From Massilia sp. R2A-15 (lineage in GTDB: Bacteria > Pseudomonadota > Gammaproteobacteria > Burkholderiales > Burkholderiaceae_D), in contig NZ_CP131935.1 in NCBI RefSeq assembly GCF_030704305.1, positions 2,356,001-2,420,000 on the forward strand: 64,000 nucleotides of DNA, read 5' to 3'. The translations under genes were made by a program, and so were the position numbers. This document shows, piece by piece, positions 17,962 through 27,706 of this stretch (its first letter is position 1; every line of letters begins with the position of its first letter). The notes beneath the pieces were generated by a model. It did not search any database. It had not been told where the DNA came from and saw only the letters and a program-made list of their open reading frames with translations.

Positions 17962-20349
17962 TTAGCCTTCGAGCAGCCGGGCTGCGATTTGCTGCGGCGT
18001 CAAGCCGCTGTTTGCCGCAGCGAGCTGGCGTTCGCGTTCCAGATTGCGTTCCAGCTGCACCTTGGCCGCGTAGTACTGCTTCGGCCATGGCAGCGCGGTG
18101 TAGCCGATCTTGGCCGCCTCGGTCAGCGTCCAGGCCGGGTTGATCAGATGCGGCCGCGCCACCGCGCACAGGTCGGCGCGGCCGGAGGCGATGATGCTGT
18201 TGGCGTGGTCGGCTTCGTAGATGGCGCCCACGGCGATCGTCGGAATCTGCGCCTCGTTGCGGATGCGGTCCGAAAACGGCGCCTGGAACATGCGTCCGTA
18301 CACCGGCTTTTCCAGCTTGCTGACCTGGCCCGACGAGCAGTCGATCATATCGGCGCCGGCCTCCTTGAACAGGCGCGCCACCTGCACCGCGTCGCCAGGC
18401 ACGATGCCGCCCTCGACCCAGTCGTGCGCCGACACGCGCACGCTGATCGGCCGCTCTTCCGGCCAGACGGCGCGGATCGCGGCAAACACTTCGAGCGGAA
18501 AGCGGCAGCGGTTATCCAGCGAGCCACCGTATTCGTCAGTGCGATGGTTGGTCAGTGGAGAAATGAACGACGACAGCAGGTAACCGTGAGCGCAGTGCAG
18601 CTCCAGCCAGTCGAAGCCGGCGTCGGCGGCCATGCGCGCGGCGCGCACGAAGTCGTCGCGGATGCGGCGCAGGTCGTCGCGGCTCGCCTCGCGCGCCACC
18701 TGCGATACGCCGGCCAGGTACTGCTGCGGCGAGGCGGACACCAGCGGCCAGTTGCCCTCGTCGAGCGGCAGGTCGGCGCCATCCCACGCGCGCCGGGTCG
18801 AGCCCTTGGCGCCGGCGTGGCCCAACTGGATCGCGATCTTCGCGTCGCTGTTGGCGTGAACGAAGTTGACGATGCGGCGCCAGGCCTCGGTGTGACGCGG
18901 CTCGTACAGGCCTGGGCAACCAGGCGTGATGCGCGCGTCGGCCGACACGCAGGTCATCTCGGCGCATACCAGGCCGGCGCCGCCCATGGCGCGTGCGCCC
19001 AGGTGCATCAGGTGATAGTCGCCGGCCACGCCATCCTGCGCCGAATACTGCGCCATCGGGGAGACCACGATGCGGTTCTTCAGCACCGTGCCGCGCACCC
19101 GGAACGGCGTGAGCATCGGCGGCATCGGCTTGGCAGCGGCCGGCATGTTGACACCGGCCTGCTCGAAGGCGCGCCGCGCGATCCAGCGCTCGAAGTGTTC
19201 GACGTAGGCCGGGTCGCGCAGGCGCAGGTTCTCGTGCGACAGGCGCTGGCTGCGGGTGAGCATCGAGTAGGCGAACTGCTCCGCCTCCATCGCCGTGTAG
19301 CGCTGGACGTTCTCGAACCACTCCATCGAATTGCGCGCCGCGCTTTGCAGCTTGAGCACCTCGATGGAGCGGGCCTCCTGGTACGACGCCAGAACCTTGT
19401 CGACACTGCCGCCGCGGGCGAAGCTGCGCGCCAGTTCGATCGCGTCTTCCAGAGCCAGCTTGGTTCCCGAACCGATCGAGAAATGCGCGCTGTGGGCGGC
19501 GTCGCCCATCAGCACGACCGGCACGCGACGTCCGTCGAAATCGTTCCAGTGCACCCATTCGCGGCAGGCGATTTTCGGGAATCGGATCCACATCGCCGAG
19601 CCGCGCAGGTGCGACGCGTTGCTCATCAAGTCGTGGCCGCCCAGGTATTTGGCGAACAGGCGCTGGCAGAACGCGATGGCGTCCTGCTGGCTCATTTCAT
19701 CGAGGCCGCAGGCGCGCCAAACTTCTTCTGGCGTTTCGACGATGAAGGTGGAGGTGTTTTCGTCGTACTGGTAGGCGTGCGCCTGGAACCAGCCATGCTC
19801 GGTTTCTTCGAAGGCGAAGGTAAAGGCGTCGAATTTCTGGCGCGTGCCGAGCCAGACGAAGCGGCATTGGCGCTGGTCGATTTCGGGCTGGAAGGTGCCG
19901 GCGTAGCGGTTGCGAATGCGGCTATTGAGGCCGTCGCAGGCAACCACCAGGTCGGCGCCATATTGCGCGGCCAGCGTTTGATCGTCTGCCACATCGGTGC
20001 CGAACACCAGGTTCACGCTCAGCTCGAGGCAGCGCTGCTGCAGGATGCCAAGCAGGCGGATGCGGCCGATGCCGCAGAAGCCGTGGCCGCCGGAGGTGAC
20101 GGTGCTGCCCTTGAAATGGACGTCGATGTCATCCCAGTGGTTGAACGACTGCAGGATGGCGCGCGCGGTCGGCTCGTCGGCGGCGGCCAGATTACCCAGC
20201 GTCTGGTCCGAGAACACCACGCCCCAGCCGAAGGTGTCGTCCTGGCGGTTGCGCTCGACGACAGTGATCTCGTGCGACGGGTCGTGCTGCTTCATCAGCA
20301 GGCTGAAATACAGGCCCGCCGGGCCGCCTCCCACGCAAACTATCTTCAT
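17962..20349 (-). CDS. Bifunctional aryl-CoA monooxygenase/reductase (2-aminobenzoyl-CoA or salicylyl-CoA type)
   Basis: A 795-residue fusion. The N-terminal half (1-400) is an FAD aromatic hydroxylase ([52 protein letters not shown]). The C-terminal half (about 405-770) is an Old-Yellow-Enzyme domain ([42 protein letters not shown]). This matches 2-aminobenzoyl-CoA monooxygenase/reductase, which hydroxylates and dearomatises anthraniloyl-CoA, and its relatives annotated as salicylyl-CoA 5-hydroxylases. The start (MKIVCVGGG) follows GGAGCGGGA. It leads the operon; its exact substrate cannot be read from sequence. Confidence 0.9.
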   Translation of the reverse strand: MKIVCVGGGPAGLYFSLLMKQHDPSHEITVVERNRQDDTFGWGVVFSDQTLGNLAAADEPTARAILQSFNHWDDIDVHFKGSTVTSGGHGFCGIGRIRLLGILQQRCLELSVNLVFGTDVADDQTLAAQYGADLVVACDGLNSRIRNRYAGTFQPEIDQRQCRFVWLGTRQKFDAFTFAFEETEHGWFQAHAYQYDENTSTFIVETPEEVWRACGLDEMSQQDAIAFCQRLFAKYLGGHDLMSNASHLRGSAMWIRFPKIACREWVHWNDFDGRRVPVVLMGDAAHSAHFSIGSGTKLALEDAIELARSFARGGSVDKVLASYQEARSIEVLKLQSAARNSMEWFENVQRYTAMEAEQFAYSMLTRSQRLSHENLRLRDPAYVEHFERWIARRAFEQAGVNMPAAAKPMPPMLTPFRVRGTVLKNRIVVSPMAQYSAQDGVAGDYHLMHLGARAMGGAGLVCAEMTCVSADARITPGCPGLYEPRHTEAWRRIVNFVHANSDAKIAIQLGHAGAKGSTRRAWDGADLPLDEGNWPLVSASPQQYLAGVSQVAREASRDDLRRIRDDFVRAARMAADAGFDWLELHCAHGYLLSSFISPLTNHRTDEYGGSLDNRCRFPLEVFAAIRAVWPEERPISVRVSAHDWVEGGIVPGDAVQVARLFKEAGADMIDCSSGQVSKLEKPVYGRMFQAPFSDRIRNEAQIPTIAVGAIYEADHANSIIASGRADLCAVARPHLINPAWTLTEAAKIGYTALPWPKQYYAAKVQLERNLERERQLAAANSGLTPQQIAARLLEG

Positions 20350-20422
20350 TCCCGCTCCATGGGCCTGATAATAGTTTAAGTATAAAGCAATTTGGCGCCC
20401 CAACGAATAATCTGCTCACCGT

Positions 20423-20500
20423 CCTGCGAAGGCAGGCACCGTTGCTGCGCGAGAAATGCGCCGAAAGCACATTCAGTATTGGTACCTGCCTTCGTAGGTG
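20423..20500. repeat. Family B (GTACCTGC) interspersed repeat, decayed pair
   Basis: Two inverted short palindromes, CCTGCGAAGGCAGG at 20423 and GGTACCTGCCTTCGTAGG at 20481, in the 446-base gap upstream of the aryl-CoA operon. It is a diverged copy of the repeats at 27613, 30347 and 47212. Confidence 0.7.
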
Positions 20501-20546
20501 CGAGGAAATGGGCCGCGGAGAATCGCCGGTCCCCGAGCGATCATAG

Positions 20547-20689
20547 GGATACCTGGGCCTGCTGAAAGCTGCTCTGGAGCAAGAGATGCTAGACCGTGCG
20601 CGGGTCGCTGACGAACTGAGGAGCGTCTAGGAAGACCTTGGGAACCATGGTCCGGTACCGTGCCGAAGTATCGCCAGCCCGCGCAATGA
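20547..20689 (+). pseudogene. Decayed copy of the small gene at 25030
   Basis: Read in frame from 20547 this gives LEQEMLDRARVADELRSV then a TAG stop, matching LEQELVDYSLVADELKGL of the intact 76-residue protein at 25030-25260. After a frame change the end PKYRQPAQ-stop matches PKYRQLAQ-stop; the DNA CCGAAGTATCGCCAG and GCGCAATGACTG is identical in both. The first half is missing or unrecognisable. Both copies point the same way and bracket the type VI cassette. Confidence 0.75.
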
Positions 20690-20795
20690 CTGTAGCGTGT
20701 TTGTCGGCGGTGCATCTTCGCGCGCTGACCAGATCCCCGCCCGAGCCGGAATCTGGCTGCTGCGCGCATGAAAACGGGATGTTCTGAGCATGAGT

Positions 20796-21482
20796 TCAAT
20801 CCCTGCTGTCGATTATGTACTCATCCGCGTATTCCGACGCAATGCTGCCTGTAAAGCGAATCCCCGTCTTCCGAAATCCATTTTTCTCTATCGCATAATA
20901 GTTAATCACAACTCCCGGAGTTTTATCTTTACGAACATCCCATGTTGGCACGAGCAAATTACCATTATGTGCACGCTCAATTCCTCGGCAATCGGCATTT
21001 ATGCCCGATATGCGATAAATACCAGGATCGGCGAGAGGATTTGTAATGACATACACCTCCCAATATGGACGGTGACGCGTATAAATATCGGGACCGAGCG
21101 ATTCGATGCAGATAAGACTGTCTCGGCGGTCCTTCGCGGACTTGACATAAATATCTGCGCCTTTGTCGTCGAGCGTTGGCGAACCCGCGTCGCCGCCAGG
21201 TAAAGCAGGCGCACTGGCAAAGGATAAAATGGTCCATTTTTCGCCCGCCTGCAACCTTACGGTATTTCCGTGAACTTCAATATAGACAGAGCGTCCGCTA
21301 ACAAAGCCGCTCCAAGTGGCAAATGGCACATCATCGCCCTTTATGTATCCCCACTTGAATTCCCGTTTATCTTCTTCCTTAAAAATTTGCTGCTCGCGGG
21401 TAGCGTAAAATCGTTGGTTGTCCACTTTCTCTGCCGCGGTTGCAGAAAGCGAGAAAGCGAAAAGAATTATGCCGAATTTCAT
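20796..21482 (-). CDS. Periplasmic protein, candidate immunity protein
   Basis: A 228-residue protein with an N-terminal signal peptide (MKFGIILFAFSLSATAAEK), so probably exported. The mature part is mostly beta-type with several Trp/Tyr residues (WGYIKGDDVPFATWSGF; RHRPYWEVYVITNP) and two Cys. I recognise no family. Its start overlaps the stop of the putative effector gene (ATGA), which couples their synthesis, and base composition is clearly lower in GC than the flanks. By position and localisation it is a good candidate to protect the periplasm from the effector; this is inference. Confidence 0.6.
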   Translation of the reverse strand: MKFGIILFAFSLSATAAEKVDNQRFYATREQQIFKEEDKREFKWGYIKGDDVPFATWSGFVSGRSVYIEVHGNTVRLQAGEKWTILSFASAPALPGGDAGSPTLDDKGADIYVKSAKDRRDSLICIESLGPDIYTRHRPYWEVYVITNPLADPGIYRISGINADCRGIERAHNGNLLVPTWDVRKDKTPGVVINYYAIEKNGFRKTGIRFTGSIASEYADEYIIDSRD

Positions 21483-22138
21483 TTGTAATCCTTTGTACCA
21501 GTTGCTTTTACGAAATCAGGGTTGTACCGCCAAAAGATCGTTTGCCCTCGCGCCGCAGTCGAGACATATACCGTATCAAAACGCCCGCGCTCAGCACTGT
21601 CGACCAGCTTCTTCGTTTTCGTGTTTTGGACTTGCCAGTACCGAATTCCAACTTTAAGAATCGGTTCCATTTGGTAAATATTGTGCTCTTGCGCCCCATA
21701 CTTAAATCCGCGGCTAATTCGTGGGTTTTTGGATCTCTTTTCTTTTAGATCCACACCATCCCACCAAAACGCGCCGTTGGATGGATCATGTCCTTTTTCG
21801 TTCTGCGCATTGATAGCCGCGTTCACCGCTGTCCGCATCGGTATCGACTTATTAATCGCTACGGCCGATGACGACAACAACAAATTGAATCGCTTGTTCG
21901 TACCATCTGCTGCGTAGGTATAGTGGGAATCCGCTTTCAGCATGCCGGAAACCGTCTTCCCCCAGGCACGAGCCCGGTTGCATACCGCATATGCGATACC
22001 GAGAACTTCCTCTGGTTCGTCCTGTACTGACGCCTCACCGTAAGCGATGGCGGCCAAAAGTTTAATTTCGGGGTCGATGTTCCCCTCAATCGGCGCGGAT
22101 AGGCTTCGCTCCTGCTGCTCATTTTTTTGGTCAGACAT
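21479..22138 (-). CDS. Putative type VI effector, SleB-like cell-wall hydrolase
   Basis: A 219-residue protein without a signal peptide, starting one base after the VgrG stop. Its segment AIAYGEASVQDEPEEV followed by LGIAYAVCNRARAWG resembles the SleB/Hydrolase_2 signature (E-A-x-x-E... A-x-V-x-N-R), with Glu35 as the likely catalytic residue. A later region, GAFWWDGVDL and RGFKYGAQEH, has no family I can name. A peptidoglycan hydrolase just downstream of VgrG and upstream of an exported partner fits a type VI antibacterial effector. Fold assignment is tentative. Confidence 0.55.
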   Translation of the reverse strand: MSDQKNEQQERSLSAPIEGNIDPEIKLLAAIAYGEASVQDEPEEVLGIAYAVCNRARAWGKTVSGMLKADSHYTYAADGTNKRFNLLLSSSAVAINKSIPMRTAVNAAINAQNEKGHDPSNGAFWWDGVDLKEKRSKNPRISRGFKYGAQEHNIYQMEPILKVGIRYWQVQNTKTKKLVDSAERGRFDTVYVSTAARGQTIFWRYNPDFVKATGTKDYK

Positions 22139-22139
22139 A

Positions 22140-24789
22140 TCATTCCCGCTTCATCCAAAAAGTACCGAGTATTTCTTTGTCCATCGGGAACGCTGGAGTT
22201 CGTCCTTGGGCGTCGAGGGCGCCTTCATGCAACTTCGTTCCGGAACTGTCGATCCGATGGTGAAGCCACGTGATTGGGTTGCCGTCCTCGTCCTGAAAGG
22301 AGAAGTGCTGCTCCAAATCGTTTGGATCGTATTCAGAGCTCGACGAATATTTGGGCGTAATCGAAGGCACCGTAACGCTTTTCGCTGAACGCACACTGTG
22401 GTTTGCGGCATGCGCGACGAAGGTCCCGCTTGTACCGAGTTCTATCGATCCTGCCGCAAACTTGACATAGCTCCCGCCCCCATTAATGACGACCTCCTCC
22501 TTGGCGCTGATGGTGATGCGGTTTGCCTGCTGCGAGATCTCGAGTTTGGCCAGTAGTTTGATTCCATCCGACAGTGCCTGGATGTCAATATCGCCGCCTG
22601 CTGCGACCAGTTTCATGCCCGCCTTCTGGACGAATAGCCGGAGGGTCTGGCGGATACTCGCGAAGAGATTCTTCCCGACGGCAAGCGAGAGATTCTTGCC
22701 AGTCGTGATGCCGGTGTGGTGGTCGCTCGCAACATGGATGTCACCTCGCGTGGTGGCGGCAATGCCCGCCGGGCTTGCAACTACGATATGAGGGGCGCCA
22801 AGTTCAGGAAATCCTTCGGCGGGGCTAACGGAACCGCGCACCGAATCGGCCTGCGATTGCAGCGCGACCGCGACGTTCTCTTGGTTGTCTCCCGCGTCCT
22901 GGGCCCCGCTCTGCTGCGCCAATTTCGCCAGCACCTGATGTTGATCCCCCGCCACGGTTAGTCGATGCGAGGTTTCGCCCATGTCCTTGATCGGCCCGCG
23001 TGCCTCTTGCCTGGCTTCCGTCGTTATCAGCATGCCGTGCGCGGCACGCGCCACACCGTGCCCGTCGGTCCGCAACTCCCAGCCTTCGCCGCGTGCGTCC
23101 TTACGGCCGGCAGTGTCTTCAATACGCGTAATGTGCCCGAGCGAGAGTTGGCTGCAACGGTGATCGCTCTTGAGCTGGACCTGGATTTTTTCCTTCGTAT
23201 CGTCCAGGATGAGGTGGTTGCCACGTACGCCTCCACCTAGCTCCCCGGCTTCGCAAGCCGGCCAATGCGGATTGTTCCGGCAGCTTCCAAGGCGGAAAGT
23301 TTTTCCCGTTATAAACCGACCCGAGTATGAGCGGATGGTCGATATTGCCGTTCGCGTAAACGACGACTACTTCCTCGTTCACGCGAGGCAGGCGGATTTG
23401 ACCCGACTGCTGGCCCGCCGCCGGCGCCATTACCCGAATCCAAGGCGAACTGTTCTCGTTGTACGTTCCGAGCCGATCCCAGTGAAACTGCACCCTGACG
23501 CGACCGAAGCCGTCGGTGTAAATCTCCGATCCATCCGGGCCGACGACGATCGCCGTCTGGACGCCTGGATTGGGGCATGGCTGGCTATTGAAATTGGTAC
23601 CCGGGCGCCAGCAGACGTCCTGGCGGACGCAGACCATCCGGTTCCTATAGTGCGAACGTGCCTCCTTCCCGGCTTGATAGTTGTTGCTGGCATCGTGGTC
23701 GACCGAAAGGATCAGATATTCGCCACTGCCCTCGCTGCCGTCCCTCCCGCGATCGTATTGCGCCAGGCGCACCTTGGCGCTGACGTGCTTGCCAAGCCTG
23801 AAAGTGCGCCCCGCCTGCACTGCCCGGTCGTTACCCTCAGCCTCGAAATATTGGGTGTCCTTGTCCTTCTCCAACATGCGCTGCTTCGCCAGCTGTTCGC
23901 CGTCGAGGTGGGTGCGAAAGCCGTCGGAACCGGTGTCTTCGTACACCTCGTAAGGGACGACATCGGGCTGAGCGTTCTCCGAATGGGCGCTAGCGCGCCG
24001 AGCCACCGGGTTCTTGTAGTCGAAGCTCGCCAGCGTGGTTTTGCCGGAACCCAGGCGCTGCACGGCCGTCCATTTGCGGACACCTTCGTATTCCAGAGCC
24101 CCATTCTCGGGGTGGAACGGGATTACGCCCGCATGGTTGTGACCGGAATCGTCAATCGGCCCACGCAACATGCTCTGGTCCGACAACATCAGCGTGTGGC
24201 CGTCGAGCCGGTGCTCATACCAGTAGTGCAGCCCGAGCGTTTCCCAGCGGCGGTGCAGGTGGTTGTAATCGGTCTCGTTGTACTGATTGGCAACGGTCAG
24301 CCGCTTGTCATTATCGACACTGCACATTTGCCAGTCGGCCTGACTGTACTGCTTAAAAGTTTCCTCGGTGATCTCGCGGACGCTCTTGGCGTGGAAGGAG
24401 ACATTGTCCTTGCGCAATCTGGCGAACGCCAACCAGGGGACCAGTGCCATATGGTAAAAGGCAAAGCCGCTGTCGGTGCGCACGAACCGGAACTCCGAAA
24501 CGTAGCCGTTGAAGTAGCGCAGCGACCCGTCCGCGCGCACCAGCGCGATCGCAACCATCTTACCCATCAGCATCTTGAGTGGGATGCATTCATCGTCCGA
24601 CAGCAACTCTACATCGAACCGGAAGTCGCGCGATACCTCTTCGTGGGCGTGAAGCGTGTCTGGCAGAAGGATCGCGGTTTGCGGGCCGTCTTTGAACGGG
24701 AACTCTAGACGCATGAGCCTATTGCGCTGAGTGTCGCAGCTAAACGCATCTAGCGCCGCACCTGCCGCAATGATCTGGCTACCACTCAT
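22140..24789 (-). pseudogene. vgrG: VgrG-type type VI spike protein, interrupted by a +1 frameshift
   Basis: Start is the ATG at 24789, preceded by GGAGGTGATA. The first part (about 520 residues) has the gp27/gp5-like VgrG fold (FRFDVELLSDDECIPL; NYNHLHRRWETLG-like receptor region; DGFGRVRVQFHWDR; PWIRVMAPAAGQQSGQIRLP; VYANGNIDHPLILGSVYNGKNFPPW). At SALAGLRSR the frame shifts: a GGGG run (+ strand 23241-23244) where GGG would continue as ELGGGVRGNHLILDDT. The downstream frame, to 22140, gives the DUF2345 and C-terminal extension (DLEQHFSFQDEDGNPITWLH). Restored length would be about 882 residues. Either a real loss, a slippage site, or a sequencing error. Confidence 0.85.
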
Positions 24790-25029
24790 TATCACCTCCA
24801 CTGGCTGCCCGGCTTTGCCGTAGCATGAAGGAAACTTGCTGCAGCGGCCAAGTTACTCCGCAGTTGTGCGCAGAGTGTTGACGGGAATCAACAAAGCTAT
24901 GCTGAGCGAAAGCAGGCTCCGCATTCGGCTCACTGGCTACAATTTGGTTTCATTGGCTGCGGACCACCATTTTGAACCCGCCGCACTCGCGTCGGTGGCC
25001 AGCAAATAGAACAGAGGCGGAGCCCGAAC

Positions 25030-25260
25030 ATGAATAAACTTAGCAATCAGTCGCTGGTCGTGTTGGTGCAACTAGTTCAAAAGGAAGTCGAGCGGCTTGC
25101 ATCTCAGCACGATCGCATGGATGCGCAAGACCCGCTGCTGGCCGATCTCGAGCAAGAGCTGGTGGACTATTCGCTCGTCGCTGACGAGTTGAAGGGCCTT
25201 TATGAAGAAGCTGAAGAATCGTCAGGCAACTTGCCGAAGTATCGCCAGCTAGCGCAATGA
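25030..25260 (+). CDS. Small helical protein of unknown function
   Basis: A 76-residue, acidic, almost wholly helical protein (MNKLSNQSLVVLVQLVQKEV onward, coiled-coil character at about 5-60), ending GNLPKYRQLAQ. It follows GGCGGAGCCCG, an acceptable ribosome-binding site. Part of it is repeated in decayed form at 20547, on the far side of the type VI cassette, so the gene or its region was duplicated. I do not recognise the family. The 240-base gap before it (24790-25029) shows no other feature. Confidence 0.65.
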   Translation: MNKLSNQSLVVLVQLVQKEVERLASQHDRMDAQDPLLADLEQELVDYSLVADELKGLYEEAEESSGNLPKYRQLAQ

Positions 25261-25294
25261 CTGCGGCTTCCAGGCGCTCGCGGCGCTTCGCGAA

Positions 25295-25320
25295 GGGTCT
25301 GACCCTGCGGGGTCAGACCC
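25295..25320. terminator. Perfect GGGTCTGACCC hairpin, family A variant
   Basis: Arms GGGTCTGACCC (25295-25305) and GGGTCAGACCC (25310-25320) pair perfectly over 11 bases with a TGCG loop. It lies between convergent genes and could stop transcription from either side, though no U-tract follows. It is a shorter relative of the family A repeats. Confidence 0.55.
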
Positions 25321-25341
25321 GGAGTCTGTTAATTTCCGGCG

Positions 25342-25836
25342 TCAGCCGACGGCGGACTTCGCGCGCGACTTGCGCTTCTTTGGCGCCAGCATCGTGCCAA
25401 GGCAACCCGGCGTACCGCACAGGCACTTGAACTGGGCCTTGACCTTCGCCGTGTGGCGCTCGTCGTACACCAGCGCGTAGTTGTAGTTCAGCTCTTCGCC
25501 CGGCTCGATGTCCATCAGCGCGTGGATATACACCCGGCCGTCATCTTCATACGCCTCGCAATTCGGTTCGCACGCATGGTTGATCCAGCGCGCGTCGTTA
25601 CCCTTCGCGCCGCCGTCGATCACGTTGCCGTCGTCGAGCGTGAAGAAGAAGGTGTGACCCACCGGCCCGTCCTTCTCCGCGGTGCGGCGCAGCGCCTCGG
25701 GCCAGTCGATGCGCTCGCCCTTGTACTCGATGATGCGCTCGCCGGCTTCGATGGCGCGCGTGGCGAACACGCCGTTGCCGTGCACCGTCGAACGCCGGAC
25801 TTCGTAGGATTTGCTGCGGGTAGTTGGTTTGCTCAT
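25342..25836 (-). CDS. SET-domain protein-lysine methyltransferase
   Basis: A 164-residue stand-alone SET protein. It contains YEVRRSTVHGNGVFATRAI, GERIIEYKGERI, the pseudoknot motif RWINHACEPNCEAY, and PGEELNYNYAL, followed by a post-SET-like zinc cluster (KCLCGTPGCLGTM). It ends in a basic tail. These residues bind S-adenosylmethionine and the target lysine. SET enzymes are mainly eukaryotic, and small versions are scattered among bacteria; the target here is unknown. Confidence 0.88.
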   Translation of the reverse strand: MSKPTTRSKSYEVRRSTVHGNGVFATRAIEAGERIIEYKGERIDWPEALRRTAEKDGPVGHTFFFTLDDGNVIDGGAKGNDARWINHACEPNCEAYEDDGRVYIHALMDIEPGEELNYNYALVYDERHTAKVKAQFKCLCGTPGCLGTMLAPKKRKSRAKSAVG

Positions 25837-25862
25837 GTCACTAACAATGATGGACTAAAAAT

Positions 25863-27539
25863 TCAGGTGGCGTCGTCTTCGCGGAATTCGCCGGCGCCCT
25901 GCCCCGCATCGCCGCGCGCGGTTTCTTCCTTGCGCAGCTCGACGCGGCGGATTTTACCGGAGATGGTCTTCGGCAGCTCGCGAAACTCGATACGGCGAAT
26001 CCGCTTGTATGGCGCCAGGCGCGCGCGCGCGAACGCGAAGATGTCCTGCGCCACCGCGTTGCTCGCCTCGACGCCCGCGCGCAGCGTGATGAAGGCCTTC
26101 GGCACCGAAAGGCGCAAGGGATCGGGACTTGGCACGATCGCCGCTTCCAGCACCAGGTCGTGCTCGACCAGCACGCTCTCCAGCTCGAAAGGGCTGATGC
26201 GGTAATCGGACGACTTGAATACGTCGTCGTTGCGGCCGACGTAAAAATAATAGCCGTCGTTGTCGCGGGTCGCGGTGTCGCCGGTGTGATAGTACCCGGC
26301 GCGCATCACCTCGGACGTCTTGGCGTGCTCGCCTTCGTAGCCGAGCATCAGGCCCACCAGGTCGGGCTTGAGCTTGACGGCGATTTCGCCCTCGTCCGAC
26401 GGATGGTCGTCGATGTCGAGCAGCTCGATATGGTAGCCAGGCAGCGGCCTCCCCATCGACCCTGGCTTGACCACCTGTCCCGGCGTGTTGCCGATCTGCG
26501 CGGTAGTCTCGGATTGGCCGAAGCCGTCGCGGATGCGGATGCCCCACGCCTTCTCCACCTGCTCGATCACTTCCGGATTGAGAGGCTCGCCGGCGCCCAC
26601 CAGTTCGCGCAGCGGCAGCTTCCACTGGGTCAGGTCTTCCTGGATCAGCATGCGCCACACGGTTGGCGGCGCGCACAGCGAGGTCACGCCGCAGCGCGCG
26701 ATCACGTCGAGCGTGGCCCTGGCGCTGAAGCGCTCGTAGTTGTACACGAACACGGTGGCGCCGGCGTTCCACGGTGCGAAGAAGCAGCTCCACGCGTGCT
26801 TGGCCCAGCCGGGCGAGCTGATGTTCCAATGCACGTCGCCCGGCTGCAGGCCGATCCAGTACATCGTGCTCAGGTGGCCGACCGGGTAGCTCTCGTGGCT
26901 GTGCAGCACCAGCTTGGGCTGGGCCGTCGTGCCGGAGGTGAAGTACAGCAGCAGCGGATCGTGCGCCATCGTCACGCCTTGCGCAACGAATGCGGCGTCG
27001 CTGGCCGCGCTGGCGGAAAAGTCGCGCCAGCCTTCGGGCGAGCCGCCAACGGCGATGCGGGTGAAGTCGCCGGCCAGCTGCGCGAACTTCGGCGCCTCGG
27101 ACGCCTGCGCGATGACGTGGCGGACGGCGCCGCGCTGCATGCGGTCGGCCAGGTCGGCCGGCATTGCCAGCATGCTGGTCGGGACCATCACCGCGCCCAG
27201 CTTGATGCCGGCCAGCATGATCTCCCACAATTCGACGCGGTTCGGCAGCATCAGCAGCACGCGATCGCCGCGCCCAACTCCTTGACTACGCAAGTAATTC
27301 GCGGCGCGGTTCGAGCGGGCGGACATCTCGGCGTAGCTGACCGACTGGTCGGCGCCGTCGTCGCCGACCACGCGCAGGGCCGGCGTGTCGTTGCCTTGCG
27401 CCTGGACGTCGAAGTAATCGAGCGCCCAGTTGAATTCGTTGAGCGCGGGCGCGATGTAGCCGTGGTAGGCGTGCTCGTAATCGGTGCGATGCTGCTGCAG
27501 GAAATCGCGTGCTTCGACAAAGCGTTGGTACGGGGTCAT
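25863..27539 (-). CDS. Acyl-CoA synthetase, ACSM-like AMP-binding protein
   Basis: A 558-residue adenylate-forming ligase. Start at 27539 (MTPYQRFVEAR), after GAGGAGACTGGCCG. Core motifs: YFTSGTTAQPKLVLHSH (A3), DGFGQSETTAQIGN (A5), YYHTGDTA (A7), YVGRNDDVFKSSDYRISPFE (A8) and LPKTISGKIRRVEL (A10 Lys). Together with PGWAKHAWSCFFAPW this resembles medium-chain/aryl ACSM enzymes, which include ligases for benzoate and related acids. It shares orientation with the aryl-CoA operon at 15.5-20.3 kb and is separated from it only by the type VI cassette, so it may be the matching ligase. Confidence 0.85.
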   Translation of the reverse strand: MTPYQRFVEARDFLQQHRTDYEHAYHGYIAPALNEFNWALDYFDVQAQGNDTPALRVVGDDGADQSVSYAEMSARSNRAANYLRSQGVGRGDRVLLMLPNRVELWEIMLAGIKLGAVMVPTSMLAMPADLADRMQRGAVRHVIAQASEAPKFAQLAGDFTRIAVGGSPEGWRDFSASAASDAAFVAQGVTMAHDPLLLYFTSGTTAQPKLVLHSHESYPVGHLSTMYWIGLQPGDVHWNISSPGWAKHAWSCFFAPWNAGATVFVYNYERFSARATLDVIARCGVTSLCAPPTVWRMLIQEDLTQWKLPLRELVGAGEPLNPEVIEQVEKAWGIRIRDGFGQSETTAQIGNTPGQVVKPGSMGRPLPGYHIELLDIDDHPSDEGEIAVKLKPDLVGLMLGYEGEHAKTSEVMRAGYYHTGDTATRDNDGYYFYVGRNDDVFKSSDYRISPFELESVLVEHDLVLEAAIVPSPDPLRLSVPKAFITLRAGVEASNAVAQDIFAFARARLAPYKRIRRIEFRELPKTISGKIRRVELRKEETARGDAGQGAGEFREDDAT

Positions 27540-27612
27540 CGGCCAGTCTCCTCTACGAATCATGACGAACGGGCATTGTGACATGGTCTGGCTTCGCGCG
27601 AACCTAATACAT

Positions 27613-27696
27613 GTCGTACCTGCGCAGGCAGGTACCCGTAGTGAGCGTGCTTGACCACTTCGGCTATCTCAGCATGGGTACCTGCCTCCGCAGGTC
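27613..27696. repeat. Family B interspersed repeat pair
   Basis: GTCGTACCTGCGCAGGCAGG at 27613 and, inverted, GGGTACCTGCCTCCGCAGG at 27676, about 45 bases apart. It sits between the cyd operon's end and the acyl-CoA ligase start. Same organisation as copies at 30347 and 47212. Confidence 0.8.
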
Positions 27697-27706
27697 GACG
27701 ACTTGG

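Noticed and set aside
17948..18169. Longer start for the enoyl-CoA hydratase
   Set aside because: The extra residues lie within the monooxygenase gene and are low-complexity; AAGGAG precedes the ATG at 17947.
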